Shown piece after piece: positions 44,639-56,491 of a stretch of DNA of 64,000 nucleotides. Source of the DNA: CAVTYH01 sp963738835 (GTDB lineage Bacteria; Planctomycetota; Planctomycetia; Pirellulales; JADZDJ01). The stretch spans positions 62,001-126,000 of the forward strand of contig CAVTYH010000005.1 of assembly GCA_963738835.1 (NCBI GenBank), read 5' to 3'. The translations under genes were made by a program, and so were the position numbers. The notes below the pieces were generated by a model. That model saw only the letters and a program-made list of their open reading frames with translations. It was not told where the DNA came from and did no database searches. How positions within the stretch are numbered: position 1 is the first letter of the stretch; every line of letters begins with the position of its first letter.

Positions 44639-46006
44639 TTACTTTGGGCTCTCTATCGATACATGCTTGCCATCGGCAATTTCTGAAAGATCTCCGGCGA
44701 TCACTTGTTCAGAGCCAGTGAAATCTTCCCAAGTTCCTGATTCGCCAGCGGTTGGATAGGTCCGTCGCTTGGCGACTTCGATCCAGGCGCCGTCGCTTAT
44801 GCCGCTCTGAAGCTGGGTGCGGACTGCCTTCCCGTCGCTCAAAAGATAACAACACATTCGATTTCCAATCTGAACGATCGCTGAACAGGGGATAGCTCGG
44901 ACCTGAGCCCGTTCAATTTCAATCGATCCATACGCATACATCCCGGGCAGTAATTCGCTTTGTGGATTGGGCAAGTCGATTTCCGCTTGCAAGGTGCGGC
45001 TTTGATTGCTTAACGCCAGTGACGTGCGAGTGACTTGCACATTGATTTCGCGATCGGCAAGAGCTTGCAGGTGCAGCGATGCTTTGGTGCCGGCCGAAAC
45101 ATAAGGGGCGTCCACCTCCGGCACACCGATGACAAACATCATCGGATCGGTGCGCGCAACAACAAACAGCGGCGCGGAATGACCGCCGGAGCCGCCTTCG
45201 CTGCCGGAAGAATCGCCGGACGCCGGACGGACAAAATCACCCGTATTGACGTTGCGTGTGGTAATGACGCCATCATACGGGGCAAGGATTTTCGTATAAG
45301 CGAACATGTCGGCCACCCGTCGCTCTTCCGCTTCGGCAACTTTGACCTGCGCTTGGGCAGCGTTCAAATCAGCTTTGGATTTATCCACCTGGGCCTCAGC
45401 AGCCAGTCGCTGCGATACTTTGGTCTTCACGGCCGCGCCGGCCGCCTCATAAGCCGCCTCGCTGGCTTTTGCTTGGTTCTTCGTTTCCGCCAGAACTTCG
45501 GGGTTGATGGTGCGGTCTTTCACCATGCCGGCCAGTCGATTTAGTTCGCCCTGCCAGCGCTCGGCATCGGCTTCATAGCGATTGATGTTGGCTTGCGCCT
45601 CTGACACGGCATCGGTCGCTGCTTGTAAATTACTTTGTGCCACATTCACGAGCTTTTCGGCTTGATTCACCATCGCCTTTTGCTGTTCGACTAGCGCCTC
45701 TTTTTGTTTGTGTTCTTCGGCCAGTTCCGGAACATCTAATACGACCAGCAATTCGTTTTTCTTCACCTTCGCGCCGATATCGACGCACCACTTCTCTACG
45801 AAGCCTGCGATTTTGGAATAGATGGCGGTTTGCTCGTACGATTCAATCACGCCGGGCTGAGCGATGGTGCGATGAATGTCTCGCAGCTGCGGCGTCACCA
45901 CCTTGACTATCGGCGTAAGGGCGATGCGGCTGGGTTTTTCAGCTTTCGCTTTCGCACAGCCGCCGGCCAAGGCACAGAGCAACAACACAAGCCAAAGTCG
46001 ATTCAC
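44639..46006 (-). CDS. RND efflux periplasmic adaptor (membrane fusion protein)
   Basis: About 455 residues. I place the start at GTG 46006 because AAAGGA lies six bases upstream; a TTG 15 bases earlier is also open. The N-terminus LVLLLCALAGGCAKAK is lipoprotein-like, although the lipobox is imperfect. A lipoyl-type half-motif (IYSKIAGFVEKWCVDIGAKV), a long alpha-hairpin (about 110-230), the second half (ILAPYDGVITTRNVNTGDFV) and beta-barrel/membrane-proximal domains follow in HlyD/AcrA order. It is 20 bases downstream of the RND pump gene. Confidence 0.88.
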   Translation of the reverse strand: MNRLWLVLLLCALAGGCAKAKAEKPSRIALTPIVKVVTPQLRDIHRTIAQPGVIESYEQTAIYSKIAGFVEKWCVDIGAKVKKNELLVVLDVPELAEEHKQKEALVEQQKAMVNQAEKLVNVAQSNLQAATDAVSEAQANINRYEADAERWQGELNRLAGMVKDRTINPEVLAETKNQAKASEAAYEAAGAAVKTKVSQRLAAEAQVDKSKADLNAAQAQVKVAEAEERRVADMFAYTKILAPYDGVITTRNVNTGDFVRPASGDSSGSEGGSGGHSAPLFVVARTDPMMFVIGVPEVDAPYVSAGTKASLHLQALADREINVQVTRTSLALSNQSRTLQAEIDLPNPQSELLPGMYAYGSIEIERAQVRAIPCSAIVQIGNRMCCYLLSDGKAVRTQLQSGISDGAWIEVAKRRTYPTAGESGTWEDFTGSEQVIAGDLSEIADGKHVSIESPK

Positions 46007-46026
46007 AGATAGTCCTTTCAAAGCAT

Positions 46027-49000
46027 TTAGTGCGGCGGATAGGAATGCTTGGCTGCCGGTCCGCCGCCTTCGCTAACAAGCAGTGGATGATAATGCACGC
46101 TTTTGGGATCGTCCGGATGCACAGACGGGGAGATGGACGGACGATTTCCCATCAGCAGTGCAAACACGGATGGCACAATAAGCAACGTGGCAAACGTGGA
46201 AAGAACCAGCCCGCCGATGACCGCGCGGCCCAACGGCGCTTGCATTTCGCTGCCATGTTCGAAGGCCAACACCATGGGCACCATGCCGACGGTCATCGCG
46301 CAGGCCGTCATCAGAATGGGCCGGAGCCGTTCCTGAGCTCCAGACCAGGCTGCCTCAAACGAGCTTTTTCCGTGCCGCCAATCTTTGGCGATAAACGTCA
46401 CCATCATCACAGAGTTCGAAAGCGACACGCCGATGCACATGATCGCACCCATGAACGACTCGATATTCAGCGTCGTGTGGGTCAGGAACAACAGCAGCAC
46501 AACACCGCTCAGCACGCCCGGCACGGCACTTATTGCCGCGAGCGCCAGCCGAGGCGATTCGAAGTAAGCGGTCAGCAAGACCATGATCGTGACCACAGCA
46601 ATCGCTAATCCAATGGCCATCGACCTGAACATTTCTTGCATCGGGGTGATTTGACCGCGAATTTCCACGCGTACTCCTTTCGGAGGTTGTCCGGCGGCCT
46701 CGATGGCCTCGTCGATCTGAGTGGCCGCCCGGCCTAGGTCCTCGCCTTCCACGTTGGCGGTCAAACTCAGATAACGCTGCATGGTTTTGCGGTCGTATTG
46801 GCCTGGCATGGTTCCTGAACTCACATTGGCTACATCGCGCACCAAGACATTCGATCCGCCATCGACGTGCCGCACTGGAATTGTTTCCACCTGTCGCGGC
46901 GAATTCATGCGACGTGTCGGCACCAGCACTTCCACCTGATAGTCGATGCCGGTTTTCGGATCGCGCCAATAATTACGTGCCACATATCGACTCGACGACG
47001 TGCTCACTAAAATCGCGTCGGCCACTTCGCGGGCGGTTAATCCACTGAGGCCGGCACGTTCCCGGTCGATTTGCACCGGCACCGTGGGATAATCGAGCGA
47101 TTGATGAAACGCGATATCGCGGAGATACGGATTTTTTTCCAGCTCCGCCTTGATGCAATCCGCATGGGTTCTGGCATCGGATAAATTCGGGCTGGCGATC
47201 GCGACTTCGATAGGAGTGGGCGAACCGAAACTCATCACCTCGCTGACGATGTCGCCGGGTTCGAAACCGAAAGTCACCAGATCTGCTCTGGCTTTGGCGG
47301 ATTCGGGCGTCAACCCTTTCTGCACCAGCAATTCCGTCAGCCACGGTTCGACTTTTTCAGGCAGTTCCTTCCGTAGCGTTTCTCGAAATGAATCCAGGCG
47401 GATGCCGCTATCTTCTTCAAGTGCAATCCGCAACTGGCCGTCGTCGGGACCGCGCATGAAGAGGATAAGATTATTCATCGAATAGGTCGGCATTTGCTGG
47501 CCGGCAAACCCCATCGAGATTTTGACGTTTTCCGCCTTCGCTTCTTCCTCTACCACTTGCAAGACTTTCACGGCGATCTGGCGAGTGATCTCGAAGTTTG
47601 AGCCGGGAGGCAGCGCGGAATCGGAGTACGAACTCGCCTGAATCGACTTGCGGAAACAGCTCGGTTCCCAGTTGGCTTCCGACAACGATAAGGATCAGCG
47701 CACAGACGCCGATATAAGCTGGCACGACGATCCAACGCCAATTCACTAGCTTCTGCACCCAGCGGCCAAAAACGACTTGAAACCGATCGAACAATCCTGG
47801 CGGTGAGTCCTCCGCAGGTTGGTGTCCGTGGTGTTTGATTAACCACACAGAAATCACCGGCACGAAAGTGCTGGAAAGCACGAACGACGAAACCATGGCA
47901 AAGCCCACCGCTAAAGCCAACGGCACAAATAGCGACCGCACTGGTTCGGCCATGATGAACGCGGGAATAAAAACGGAAAGCACGCAGACCAGCGCCAGAC
48001 AAGCGCAGGAACCGAAGTTTCGTGGCTGCCACGTTCCACGGCCCGGGCCAACGAACTGGTGCGGGTCATCTGAACGTGGATGTTTTCGATCGACACCGTG
48101 GCCACGTCAACCAAAATTCCAATCGCCAACGCCAGTCCACCTAACGTCATAATGTTGATGGTGTAGCCGGTGATCCAGAGTGCGAACAGCGAACCTAACA
48201 GCGCCAGCGGAATATTCAGCACGACGACGATCACACTGCGCCAGTCTCGCAAAAATAGTAAGACCATGAGTCCCGTCAACACGGTGCCGATCAATCCTTC
48301 CATTCCCACGTTGCTGATTGCGCTCACGACCGTGGGCGATTCGTCGAATTCAAAACTGAGATCGACATCGTCGGGCAGCACGCTTTTCAACAGCGGCATC
48401 GATTTATGGATGTCGCTCACGACTTGCAATGTCGATGCCGTGCTTTTTTTGACGATCGGCAAGTAGACGGATTTGTGGCCGTTGACCAGCGCATAGCCGT
48501 AATTTAGATCAGTCGCATCGGAAATCGTGGCCACATCGCGGACGTAAACATTTTGGCCCGCTTTGACTGGAATGCTGCCGAAGTCTTGCGGATTGCTAAT
48601 CATCGCATTGTTCGGCACCAATGGCATTTCATCCTGAACGTAGACGTTGCCCGAGGGGCTGATGAAATTTCCCTCGTGGATTGCCGAGACCACTTCGTCG
48701 GGTGTCAGATCGTAAGAACGCAAACGATCCGGATCGACGCTGATGACAATGGCGCACACATTCGTGCCGAAGGGAGAAGTGGCCATCGTGCCGGGCACAT
48801 TCGATTGCACCAGCGCGCGAACTCGCATCTGAGCCAGGTCGCCCATTTCGCCAAGTGTGCGATTCTTGCTTTGCAACACCAGATAACCCACCGGCACGCT
48901 GCCGGCATCCATCTGCATAATCAAGGGCGGCAACACGTTGGGCGGCATGCTGGCTTGAGCCCTGTTGGCTTGGCTCACGACGGATGCCATCGCCTTGGCC

Positions 49001-49302
49001 ATGTCGGTGTCTGAATAGAACGACAGCTTAATCAGCGCGACCTGACTAATGCAGCGCGATTCAATCGCTTTCACGCCATCGACGTATTGAAAGGCAATTT
49101 CGAACTGGTTGACCAGCAGCCCTTCCATCTGCCCCGGATCCATTCCGCCGTAATTGCAGAAGACGAAGATTTGCGGCTGATTGATGGGGGGAAAAATATC
49201 AACGCGCATCCGCGACAGGGCCAATGCTCCGCCGGCGACGAGGGCCACGATCATCATCATCGTGGTAATGGGATGCCGCATCCCGAAGACGATCAAACTC
49301 AC
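46027..49302 (-). CDS. RND efflux transporter permease, two frameshifts
   Basis: About 1090 residues when the pieces are joined. It drives export across both membranes with the adaptor and TolC. The GTG at 49302 has AGAGGAG six bases upstream. Piece one (to about 48020) covers VFGMRHPITTMMMIVALVAG, the first porter domain and TM2-4 with LALAIGILVDVATVSIENIH. Piece two carries SVFIPAFIMAEPVRSLFVPL. Piece three, from about 47620, holds the second porter half and MGAIMCIGVSLSNSVMMVTF. Shifts are near 48020 and 47620. The AcrB proton-relay Asp408 and Lys940 positions appear to be Val and Ser. Confidence 0.86.
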
Positions 49303-49675
49303 AGACAACTCCTCTTCTCGTTTGGCAATTCAGCCCCCGATGGTTGCTGAATCTGCCGCACCGTGCCACACCAGTTCTTCCTCGAAAGCCTAATGCTATC
49401 AATTAAACGACAGCAGGCGGCGATTGGCCACTCTTGGATAAAAAGTAATCCACATTGAGATAAAGCAAACCTTATCAAACCTGTCGCACGGGATTCGTAA
49501 CCTCCGTGGCGGTATCACCTTTCTACGATTCTCATCTGCGGTGCGACTAATATAACTGGCTAAAGTGTTCCGCTTCTGCCGATATATGGGACGCTACAGG
49601 GTGGGCAACCCATCGTCCTCGGACCGCGTGGCAGAGGGAATATTTCACTGCGCCGGTTTTGAAGCGAGTCCGCCC
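49303..49675. other. Divergent promoter region of the efflux genes
   Basis: These 373 bases separate the pump gene (minus) and the TolC gene (plus), so they must hold at least two promoters. The central part (about 49435-49560) is A/T-rich. I see no clear operator palindrome and no regulator gene nearby. Confidence 0.45.
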
Positions 49676-51331
49676 ATGCGCTGCAAATGCTTATCGGTCT
49701 TGATCTTAGCCGGTTCGTATTTGTTTGTAGCTAGCGTGCCAGCTGGGGCTCAATCGACCGAAGATATTCGCCCAGGAAAGCAATTTCACTCGCAACCGGT
49801 GCGGCGGCAGCCCCCAAACAATTTGCCGGCGCCGCAAGATGCTTCCGACACGCTGCCGGAAGCTGCCCCGCTGCCCGATTTATCCAACGCCACCAGCACC
49901 CGGAGATCGAAGCGGCCGCGCCCACGAAGACCGATCAAACGCTGCCGATCAACTTGGCCACCGCCATGCGCCTGGCCGATGCCAGGCCGTTGGTGATTGA
50001 AGCCGCGCGGGCCAGCGAACTATCCGAATTCGGTCGTTGGGAAAAGGCGCAGGTCATGTGGTTGCCCGACGTTTATTTGGGCAGCGATTATCAACGCCAC
50101 GACGGCGGGCAAGAACGCACGACCGGCGACGTGGCCATTAACGATCGCAACCAGTTTCTGACCGGCATGGGATTGAAAGCCGTCTTCGGCTTAACCGATG
50201 CAATCTATCAACCGCTGGCCGCACAGCAAGTTCTTCGCGCCAGAAATCTTCAGGTTCAAACCGCCAAGAACGATGCGCTGCTTGCGGTCACGGATGCGTA
50301 CTTTTCGGTTCAGCAAGCGCGTGGCATTCTTGCCGGCTACGACGACGCCGTGGCCAAGGCGAAAGATTTGGTGACGACCGTCGAATCGCTGTCCCAAGGA
50401 TTGGCAGCGCCGATCGAAGTGCAGCGCACCAAACAACGCTGGCCGAATTGCAACAACTCGACGAACTTGCGCACCGCGATTGGCGGTTCTACAGCGCCAA
50501 TTTAACGCGCAGTGCTGCCATTGAATCCGGCGGCGGTCGTGATTCCGATGGAACCGCCACACTTGAAAGTGACGGTCATTCAGCCGGATGAACCGCTGGA
50601 CGAGTTAATTCCCGAAGCACTTCGCGGCCGACCGGAACTGGCCGCACAACAGGCGCTGGTGAAAGCCACGATCGAACGACTGAAACAGGAAAAAATGCGG
50701 CCGCTGATTCCCAGTCTCGTGCTGCAAGGCGCGGCCAATCCGGGCGACACGCTGGGCGCGGGATACTACGAAGCCAACCTGGCCGGCAGCAATCCGACTT
50801 GGACCGGCCGCAGCGATTGGGATTTTCAAGTCGTGTGGCAATTGCAAAACTTGGGCGCCGGCAACACCGGCCTGGTTCACGAGCGTCGCGGCGAAGAGCG
50901 GCAAGCCACGGTCGAGCTCTTCCGCATTCAAGACCAAGTCGCCGCAGAAGTGACGCAAGCCTTCGCCGATGTCGAGGCCGCGACCGCCCGCATGAAAGAA
51001 GCCGAGTATGGATTATCGGCCGCCGAAGTTTCATTCGCCGGCAACCTGAAAGGCTTGAGCGAAACCATTCGCACCGGCGACACCTTGCAATTGGTCGTCC
51101 GGCCCCAGAAGTCAGCCCGCCCTGCTGCAACTGCGGCAAGCCTACGCCAACTATTACACCAGCGTGAACGATTTCAACCGCGAAGAGTTCCGCTTGTTTC
51201 ACGCGCTGGGGTACCCGGCGCAACGACTCACGTGCAGCAAAGCCTGGGGCGAGCCGGAACCGGTCAAACTGCAACGCTGTGCCGGTGTCATGCCGGTTTC
51301 CGACCATCGAATCCCGACGTTGCGTCGCTAA
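49676..51331 (+). CDS. TolC-family outer-membrane efflux protein, several frameshifts
   Basis: About 550 residues when joined. The ATG at 49676 starts MRCKCLSVLILAGSYLFVAS with a signal peptide. Frames change near 49897 (into HPEIEAAAPTKTDQTLPINL, then AMRLADARPLVIEAARASEL), near 50435 and 50510 (into PLNPAAVVIPMEPPHLKVTV), and near 51110 (into LRQAYANYYTSVNDFNREEF). The end is SDHRIPTLRR at 51331. Two repeated halves of long helices (YFSVQQARGILAGYDDAVAK; VTQAFADVEAATARMKEAEY) are typical of TolC. It is divergent from its presumed pump and adaptor. Confidence 0.82.
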
Positions 51332-51350
51332 ATCTGGCTACGATGGACGA

Positions 51351-53058
51351 TTAAAAATCGTATCCGAAGCGCACGCCAATCGCACTGATGTCGCCCGCCG
51401 CGACCTGTTTCACCGGTCCGCGGCTGGTGAAGTCGTAGTTCAACTGTACACGGGCATTTGGATTCCAGAGCCAGTTCACTCCGAAAGTGAAGCTGTCCAG
51501 GCTGCCGCCGTTGATGGCTCCGTTGTTCAGATCGATGGCGTTGTATCGGGCGACAAGCTGCCAGGCGACCCCAACCTTTGCACTCACCGTCGCACGATCG
51601 CACGCAATAGGCGTTTTCGTAAGGAACCACCCGGTCGAATGTGGCCTTTCTCCTGTCGTACACTTCGTGCTCGCCGGTCAAAAACCAGCCGACGAGAATG
51701 TAGCCGCCTTGGAAGAATGGATCGCCACGATTGACCGGCACCGGAGTCGTTGGGCTGACGACGTTGTCGATCCACGTGCCGACGTATTCGCCGACAAGGC
51801 TGAATCGACCCGCCACCGCCGCGACTTCGCAGGCGACAATTTGTTGATTCGTCGACGCTAAGGTACCTGTGTCGGCATAGATCGGATTCAATACGCCCGG
51901 TGGCCCGCTGCGGATATCGCCGCGGACGCGAAGACGATCGAGGTTTTCGTCGGCGGCTTTGGTACTGCCAGCGACCCCAAAATGCAAAACGTAACGGCCA
52001 TCGGAAGGTTCGTCGTAATAGGGACACCACGTTAGCCGCCCCGTTAGCGCGTAATCGTTTCCCAGGCTGTAGCCAAAGTTATCGCTGTTGGAGCCGAACA
52101 CGCCGATGGCCCAAGTCGCAGCCAGATCATCGGTGCAGTTGAAAAAGTCCGCACCCGGCGTGTATCCGCCGTGAAAGGGACCAAACACGAAGTCTTGTAA
52201 ATAAGAACGTTCCATGAACGGCAGAAACACATCGCTTTCCAGATGTTCAAAGCCGATCGGTTCTTTGAAATTGCCAACGCGGAAGTTGCCGAGCACGGGC
52301 AATTGGCGCCAGTTGATATACATTTCGTTGAACGAGGGGTTGGTGCTGGCCGGCGCCTGAACGCTGGGTGTGGGAACCGACACGAGGTTGTCCAGATCGA
52401 ATTGCGCCACCCAATCGAACACTTCGTACATCGTGCCGTCCATCTTCAAACGCACACGGCGCAGATCGAACGAGTCGGGCTGAGGGCCGATGCCGCCCTT
52501 CGACGGCGCGACGACCAAATTAGGATCGTTATCGAAACCGCACATGTCGAATTGAATGATGCCGCCAATATGGTATCGGAAGTCTTTATTCGCCGATTGA
52601 AAGACGACGCCGTATCGCCAACTGGCTGTCATCTTCAAATCGCTGCCGACTTCGTAGCCTTTCGGAGCCGGATCATCCTTGAGCTTATCGACGGACGCCT
52701 GTTGATCGACTTTTTGCTCCAGCGATGTCAGCCGGTCTTGCAGTTCAAACACGGTCGGGCCGCTGGTGGCGCTAACGGGCATGACCGCGCTCAAGGAGGA
52801 AGATGGCGGTGGTCCGTCGTTTTGAATCGGAGGCAGCGACCGAATATCGTTTTGCAAAGTTCCAATCCGTTCGCGCAACTGACGAATTTCCTCGTCCTGC
52901 TGTTCGAGCCGGCTGCGGATTGCTTGCAAATCAGCCGTCTGATCTTGATGGGAGCTGGGCTGAGGAACGGTTGTATTTTGGGCGAGTGCGGGCCCCGATC
53001 TAATGCCTGCTAGCACCCACAGCAAAACGAGAATCGTTGACAAGAAGCGACTCTTCAC
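51351..53058 (-). CDS. OprP/OprO-type porin with coiled-coil N-terminus, one frameshift
   Basis: About 568 residues. A signal peptide (MKSRFLSTILVLLWVLAGIR to ALAQ) is followed by a coiled coil (about 42-75, LEQQDEEIRQLRERIGTLQN) that may trimerise the protein or reach the cell wall. The barrel starts near residue 140 (MTASWRYGVVFQSANKDFRY). FRVGNFKEPIGFEHLESDVF is a hallmark of phosphate-selective porin O/P. The last part (VGVAWQLVARYNAIDLNNGA ... VRFGYDF) is in another frame, with the shift near 51590. It is convergent with the TolC gene. Confidence 0.83.
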
Positions 53059-53448
53059 GGGTCGTTCCTTTCGACCTGAATTGCGTTATTGAGAATGCCG
53101 GTGTTTGTGTCCGCCGGCTCCTGTTGTCAGGTCGCCTAAGATTCGCCCAGCATGGGATAGTTTGCCCTGGCGATATAACTGATTTCGTCCGCAAATCGCT
53201 TACAGACGAGAAAGCTAATAATGATCCGCACAGTCACCCCATTTTGCCGGCTTTACGAAGTGCTGATGAGTCTGACTCGGATCGAACATTAGCCGCATTT
53301 TGCCTGTAGTGCGACTTCGTATCGTCAACGCCAATCAGGCAAACACTCTCCTTGCAAAAGTTCGGAAGGTGACCCGTGGTCAACGTTTGACCACATCACC
53401 GACCCGAACTTACTGGAAGGAGACCCACCCCCAGAAACGGCTTTCAGT
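53059..53448. other. Upstream region of the OprP-type porin
   Basis: No gene seen in 390 bases. On the minus strand, a possible hairpin CCAGGGCAAACTATCCCATGC plus TGG and a GCCGG/CCGGC pair lie 40-110 bases upstream of the porin start. I could not match them to a known leader. Confidence 0.35.
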
Positions 53449-54242
53449 TTATTTGATGGGCCGAATTTTGATGTTGCGGAACGAAACCTGGCCGTGATCA
53501 CCTTGCAGGGCGATGTGGCCGGTGTCGGATTTCGCGAACTTGGCCATCGAGCCGAACTTGCTCTTAGCCACGCGCTCGTTCCACTCGGGGCTGCCGATGG
53601 TGAAGGTGTAATACTTCACGCCGTTCATATCGACTTCGCTTTTTTCGGCGCAATGACGATTCGCAAGTCGTTCCACTGACCGGCCGGCTTGGTGGCGTCG
53701 ATCGGCTTGCCAGTGGCCGCATCTTCCACCGGACGATACAGCTGATAGAGCCAGCCGGAGAGTTGATTCTCGTGCCCCGCGGGCTGATTGTTGTCGAACA
53801 ATTGCACTTCTGGCCCCGTCATCCAGCAGGTGGGTTCTTCTTCGGTGGCATGAAAGATGACGCCGCTGTTGCCGTTTTCAGAAATCTTGTACTGCAGCGC
53901 CAACTCGAATGCACCGTACTGGTCGTTGGTAATCAGATCGCCAGCTTTTTTCGGATCGACGCACACCAGCGCGCCGTCTTTCACTTCCCAGCCCGTGCTG
54001 ACATCTTTCTTTTTGTAGTTCCGCCAGCCGTCGGTGCTCTTGCCGTCGAACAGCAGTTTCCAGCCCGCCGCTTTTTCGGCAGCGGTCAGCGTATTCGGCT
54101 CGGCAGCAGTGGCAGACGCCGCCGGGCTGTCGGCGCTCATTGCCGAGCTGGTCGTCAATGCCAATTCCAAACCGATGGCAATCAAACCCAGACACGCCGT
54201 GGTCATCGCAACCGGAAAAAATCGATTTCGTGTAATCTGCAT
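53449..54242 (-). CDS. 3-keto-disaccharide hydrolase (DUF1080) protein, one frameshift
   Basis: About 264 residues. The ATG at 54242 has AAGGAG upstream. A signal peptide (to about residue 37) is followed by the concanavalin-like domain: AGWKLLFDGKSTDGWRNYKK, GAFELALQYKISENGNSGVI, PTCWMTGPEVQLFDNN and GQWNDLRIVIAPKK. After a shift near 53650 it ends with SEVDMNGVKYYTFTIGSPEW and GHIALQGDHGQVSFRNIKIR. Known members hydrolyse 3-keto-glycosides, which fits the exported Gfo/Idh/MocA oxidoreductase in this window. Confidence 0.87.
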
Positions 54243-54446
54243 GGCAAGCTCCTTGTGGCAAATCGATCGGGCAGGAAGCGTTACAAAAAAGCCGTGCGGG
54301 CGCGGATATTCTAACAAACCGGAATACCGTCTGCATCCAGCAGCCGGTTGATTTCCGGAAACAACAATGGAAACCCCGCCTGTCCGCGAGAAACAGCCGC
54401 GGCGGATGGAATTCGGCCAATTTCGACCGACGAATTGCGACGCGTT

Positions 54447-56033
54447 TCAGAAAGCGTACTGCAGCCGCAGATGGTAGATCATACCTGCGTTGTCACCCAA
54501 GATATCAGCGGCGGGTAGCGCTTTGTAATCGGTTTCCCAGTGACTCACCTCAAAACCGACCTGGAAATTCTTGGTCACGTCCCACATCAAGTTGCCGAAC
54601 ACCGCCTGATTATAGGTGCGCTGGCTAAGCGAGATGTCGTCATTCACCGGATCATCGACGGCGAATCCCCAATGCGTGTGCAAACAGGGGGTCAGATAAT
54701 CGAAAACTTCGATCCAACCGCCGCTGGACCGAATGGTATTGAATGTCGTGAGATTCAGCATCTGCAAGATCGCGCCGCCGTAAGTCGCCAAACCCTGGCC
54801 GGTATACAACTCACCGCGAAAGCCGAATCCATTGGTGATATCTACCTGGGCATCGAAGCCGGCACCCCATACCCGATCGACAATGCGGTCAAACGCCAGT
54901 CCCACCATCTTCGTGGTGCGCACTTCACCCACCACGCCGGAAACGCCCAGCTCGATCGGCCGGCACTTCACGGCACCGTCTTGATACAGCTGGCCAAAAC
55001 CCACGGCCAGCCGCGCTTCGCAGTCGGGCCAGCCGTTATTTTCAAGCAGCGCCGGATTTTCAAAGGTGAACAGCTCCGTCGGCACCGGATTGCTGAGTGC
55101 CGTGGTCAGCGTCCATTGCGTGTCGGGATCGCAATAGAAGTACCGCTCGTACCGCAACTGCCCGCGTAAATAGCCGGTATTGCCCGCAGCAAGATACAGC
55201 CCCCAGTTCAGCACCGTCGGATTCACAGGATTGAAAACGTCGGCCTGCACGCCGAACGCCAAACGATCTTCATCACTTTTTAGTTCACCATATCCCTGGG
55301 CAAAGAACACGCCCGTGGTGTTGGCAAAAACTTGCTGGCCGAAGAAATAAATCAGCACCAACCCGCCGGATTTATAGCCGCAAATCTCCGGGCCTTCGAC
55401 TCCCATGCCCAGTGCCGTCGATTTGCCGTGCACATCGGCGGTGTCCTGATTCAATCCCGTATTGGGAGAGAGAAAAAACGGTGCGGAACTTTCCAGCGGC
55501 CGCGCATCGGAAAGCAACATTTCGCCGCGCAGTGCACCGAAGATGCCAATTTTGATATTCGGATCGAGCGTGCTCACGCGCAAACCGGCGGCCAATTGTT
55601 GCAATCCGCTTTTCAATTGCTGCTCGCCGACCGCCAGTTGTTGCTCGCCGTTCTTCAGCTCTTCGACGCCTTGACCAAGCTGCTGAATTTGCTGGTCGAC
55701 CGACGGCGGTTGATCGGCCACGGCCGACGTTCTCGAAATCGAATCGACCGAAGCGGCGGCGGCATCTCGCGGGGCAACTGCACCAGTCACAGTTGATGTG
55801 AGCGGAGATGCTTGTAAAGTTGCATCAGGCAATTCACGCGGCTTCGCCAGCGCCGGATAGGTCGATTCGGGCCGCTGACTCTCAAGCTGTGCCTTCGTGG
55901 ACAGAATATCGTCGATGGCAGCATCGGCCGCGGCGGCGCAACGAGCAGCGACGATCTCCGCCCCGAGAATTGCCAGCAGCGCGGCCGCCAAAACTCGTCG
56001 CCCGGCTTTGCAATTTGAAAAACGACTGACCAT
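54447..56033 (-). CDS. Outer-membrane porin with coiled-coil segment
   Basis: About 528 residues from the ATG at 56033, frame intact. A signal peptide (about 1-37) and a linker are followed by a heptad-like Gln/Leu/Glu repeat (VDQQIQQLGQGVEELKNGEQ through QLAAGLRVSTLD) that resembles the stalk of trimeric porins. The rest is a beta-barrel ending in IYHLRLQYAF, a classic C-terminal BamA signal. The sequence style is of planctomycete porins. The substrate is unknown. Confidence 0.75.
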   Translation of the reverse strand: MVSRFSNCKAGRRVLAAALLAILGAEIVAARCAAAADAAIDDILSTKAQLESQRPESTYPALAKPRELPDATLQASPLTSTVTGAVAPRDAAAASVDSISRTSAVADQPPSVDQQIQQLGQGVEELKNGEQQLAVGEQQLKSGLQQLAAGLRVSTLDPNIKIGIFGALRGEMLLSDARPLESSAPFFLSPNTGLNQDTADVHGKSTALGMGVEGPEICGYKSGGLVLIYFFGQQVFANTTGVFFAQGYGELKSDEDRLAFGVQADVFNPVNPTVLNWGLYLAAGNTGYLRGQLRYERYFYCDPDTQWTLTTALSNPVPTELFTFENPALLENNGWPDCEARLAVGFGQLYQDGAVKCRPIELGVSGVVGEVRTTKMVGLAFDRIVDRVWGAGFDAQVDITNGFGFRGELYTGQGLATYGGAILQMLNLTTFNTIRSSGGWIEVFDYLTPCLHTHWGFAVDDPVNDDISLSQRTYNQAVFGNLMWDVTKNFQVGFEVSHWETDYKALPAADILGDNAGMIYHLRLQYAF

Positions 56034-56491
56034 CGTCTGCTCCGAACCGATTCCGCGCCGATGCAGGCAAAATGAGAAACTCTCGCATCGTTTGAATCGG
56101 CATAACCGGCACAACCGCTACAGTTTGCTTAACCGTTCCGCTCTTCTTCTGAGTCGCTCTGCTCGCTTTCCGTGGTTTGCTAGCACGGTTGCGGTTCTGC
56201 ATTCGGCCCGCAATTTCGATAAGCAATCAACTGTAATCTCATTTCCCAGCACTTTTCGCACGCCGCGGCAACTTCAAATGGCCACAGTCAAGAGCAGGGT
56301 GTTTTTGCATATTTACCGCATCCCACGACGGATTTTGTTCTCTGGGTGGTTCAAACGGCGTGGAATTCCTCGCTAATGCGCCTCCGGCCAGATACAATCC
56401 CTGCCGTGTGCGTTAAATGACTCTCGCGACAACAGACGCCGCGTTCGGCACAGCAAGCAATTTACCTCCAACTTTGAAGGATGCGTCTTCG
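56034..56491. other. Divergent spacer between a porin and sulfatase 1
   Basis: About 458 bases with no convincing gene. ACTCGTCGCC-type sequence gives way to a stretch with ATAACCGGCACAACCGCTAC and CTCTTCTTCTGAGTCGCTCT. The promoters of both neighbours should be here. Confidence 0.4.

Noticed and set aside
53060..53180. Cyclic-di-GMP-type riboswitch upstream of the OprP-type porin
   Set aside because: A GGGCAAA string is present on the minus strand, but the conserved CGCAAAGCC segment and the expected paired helices are not.
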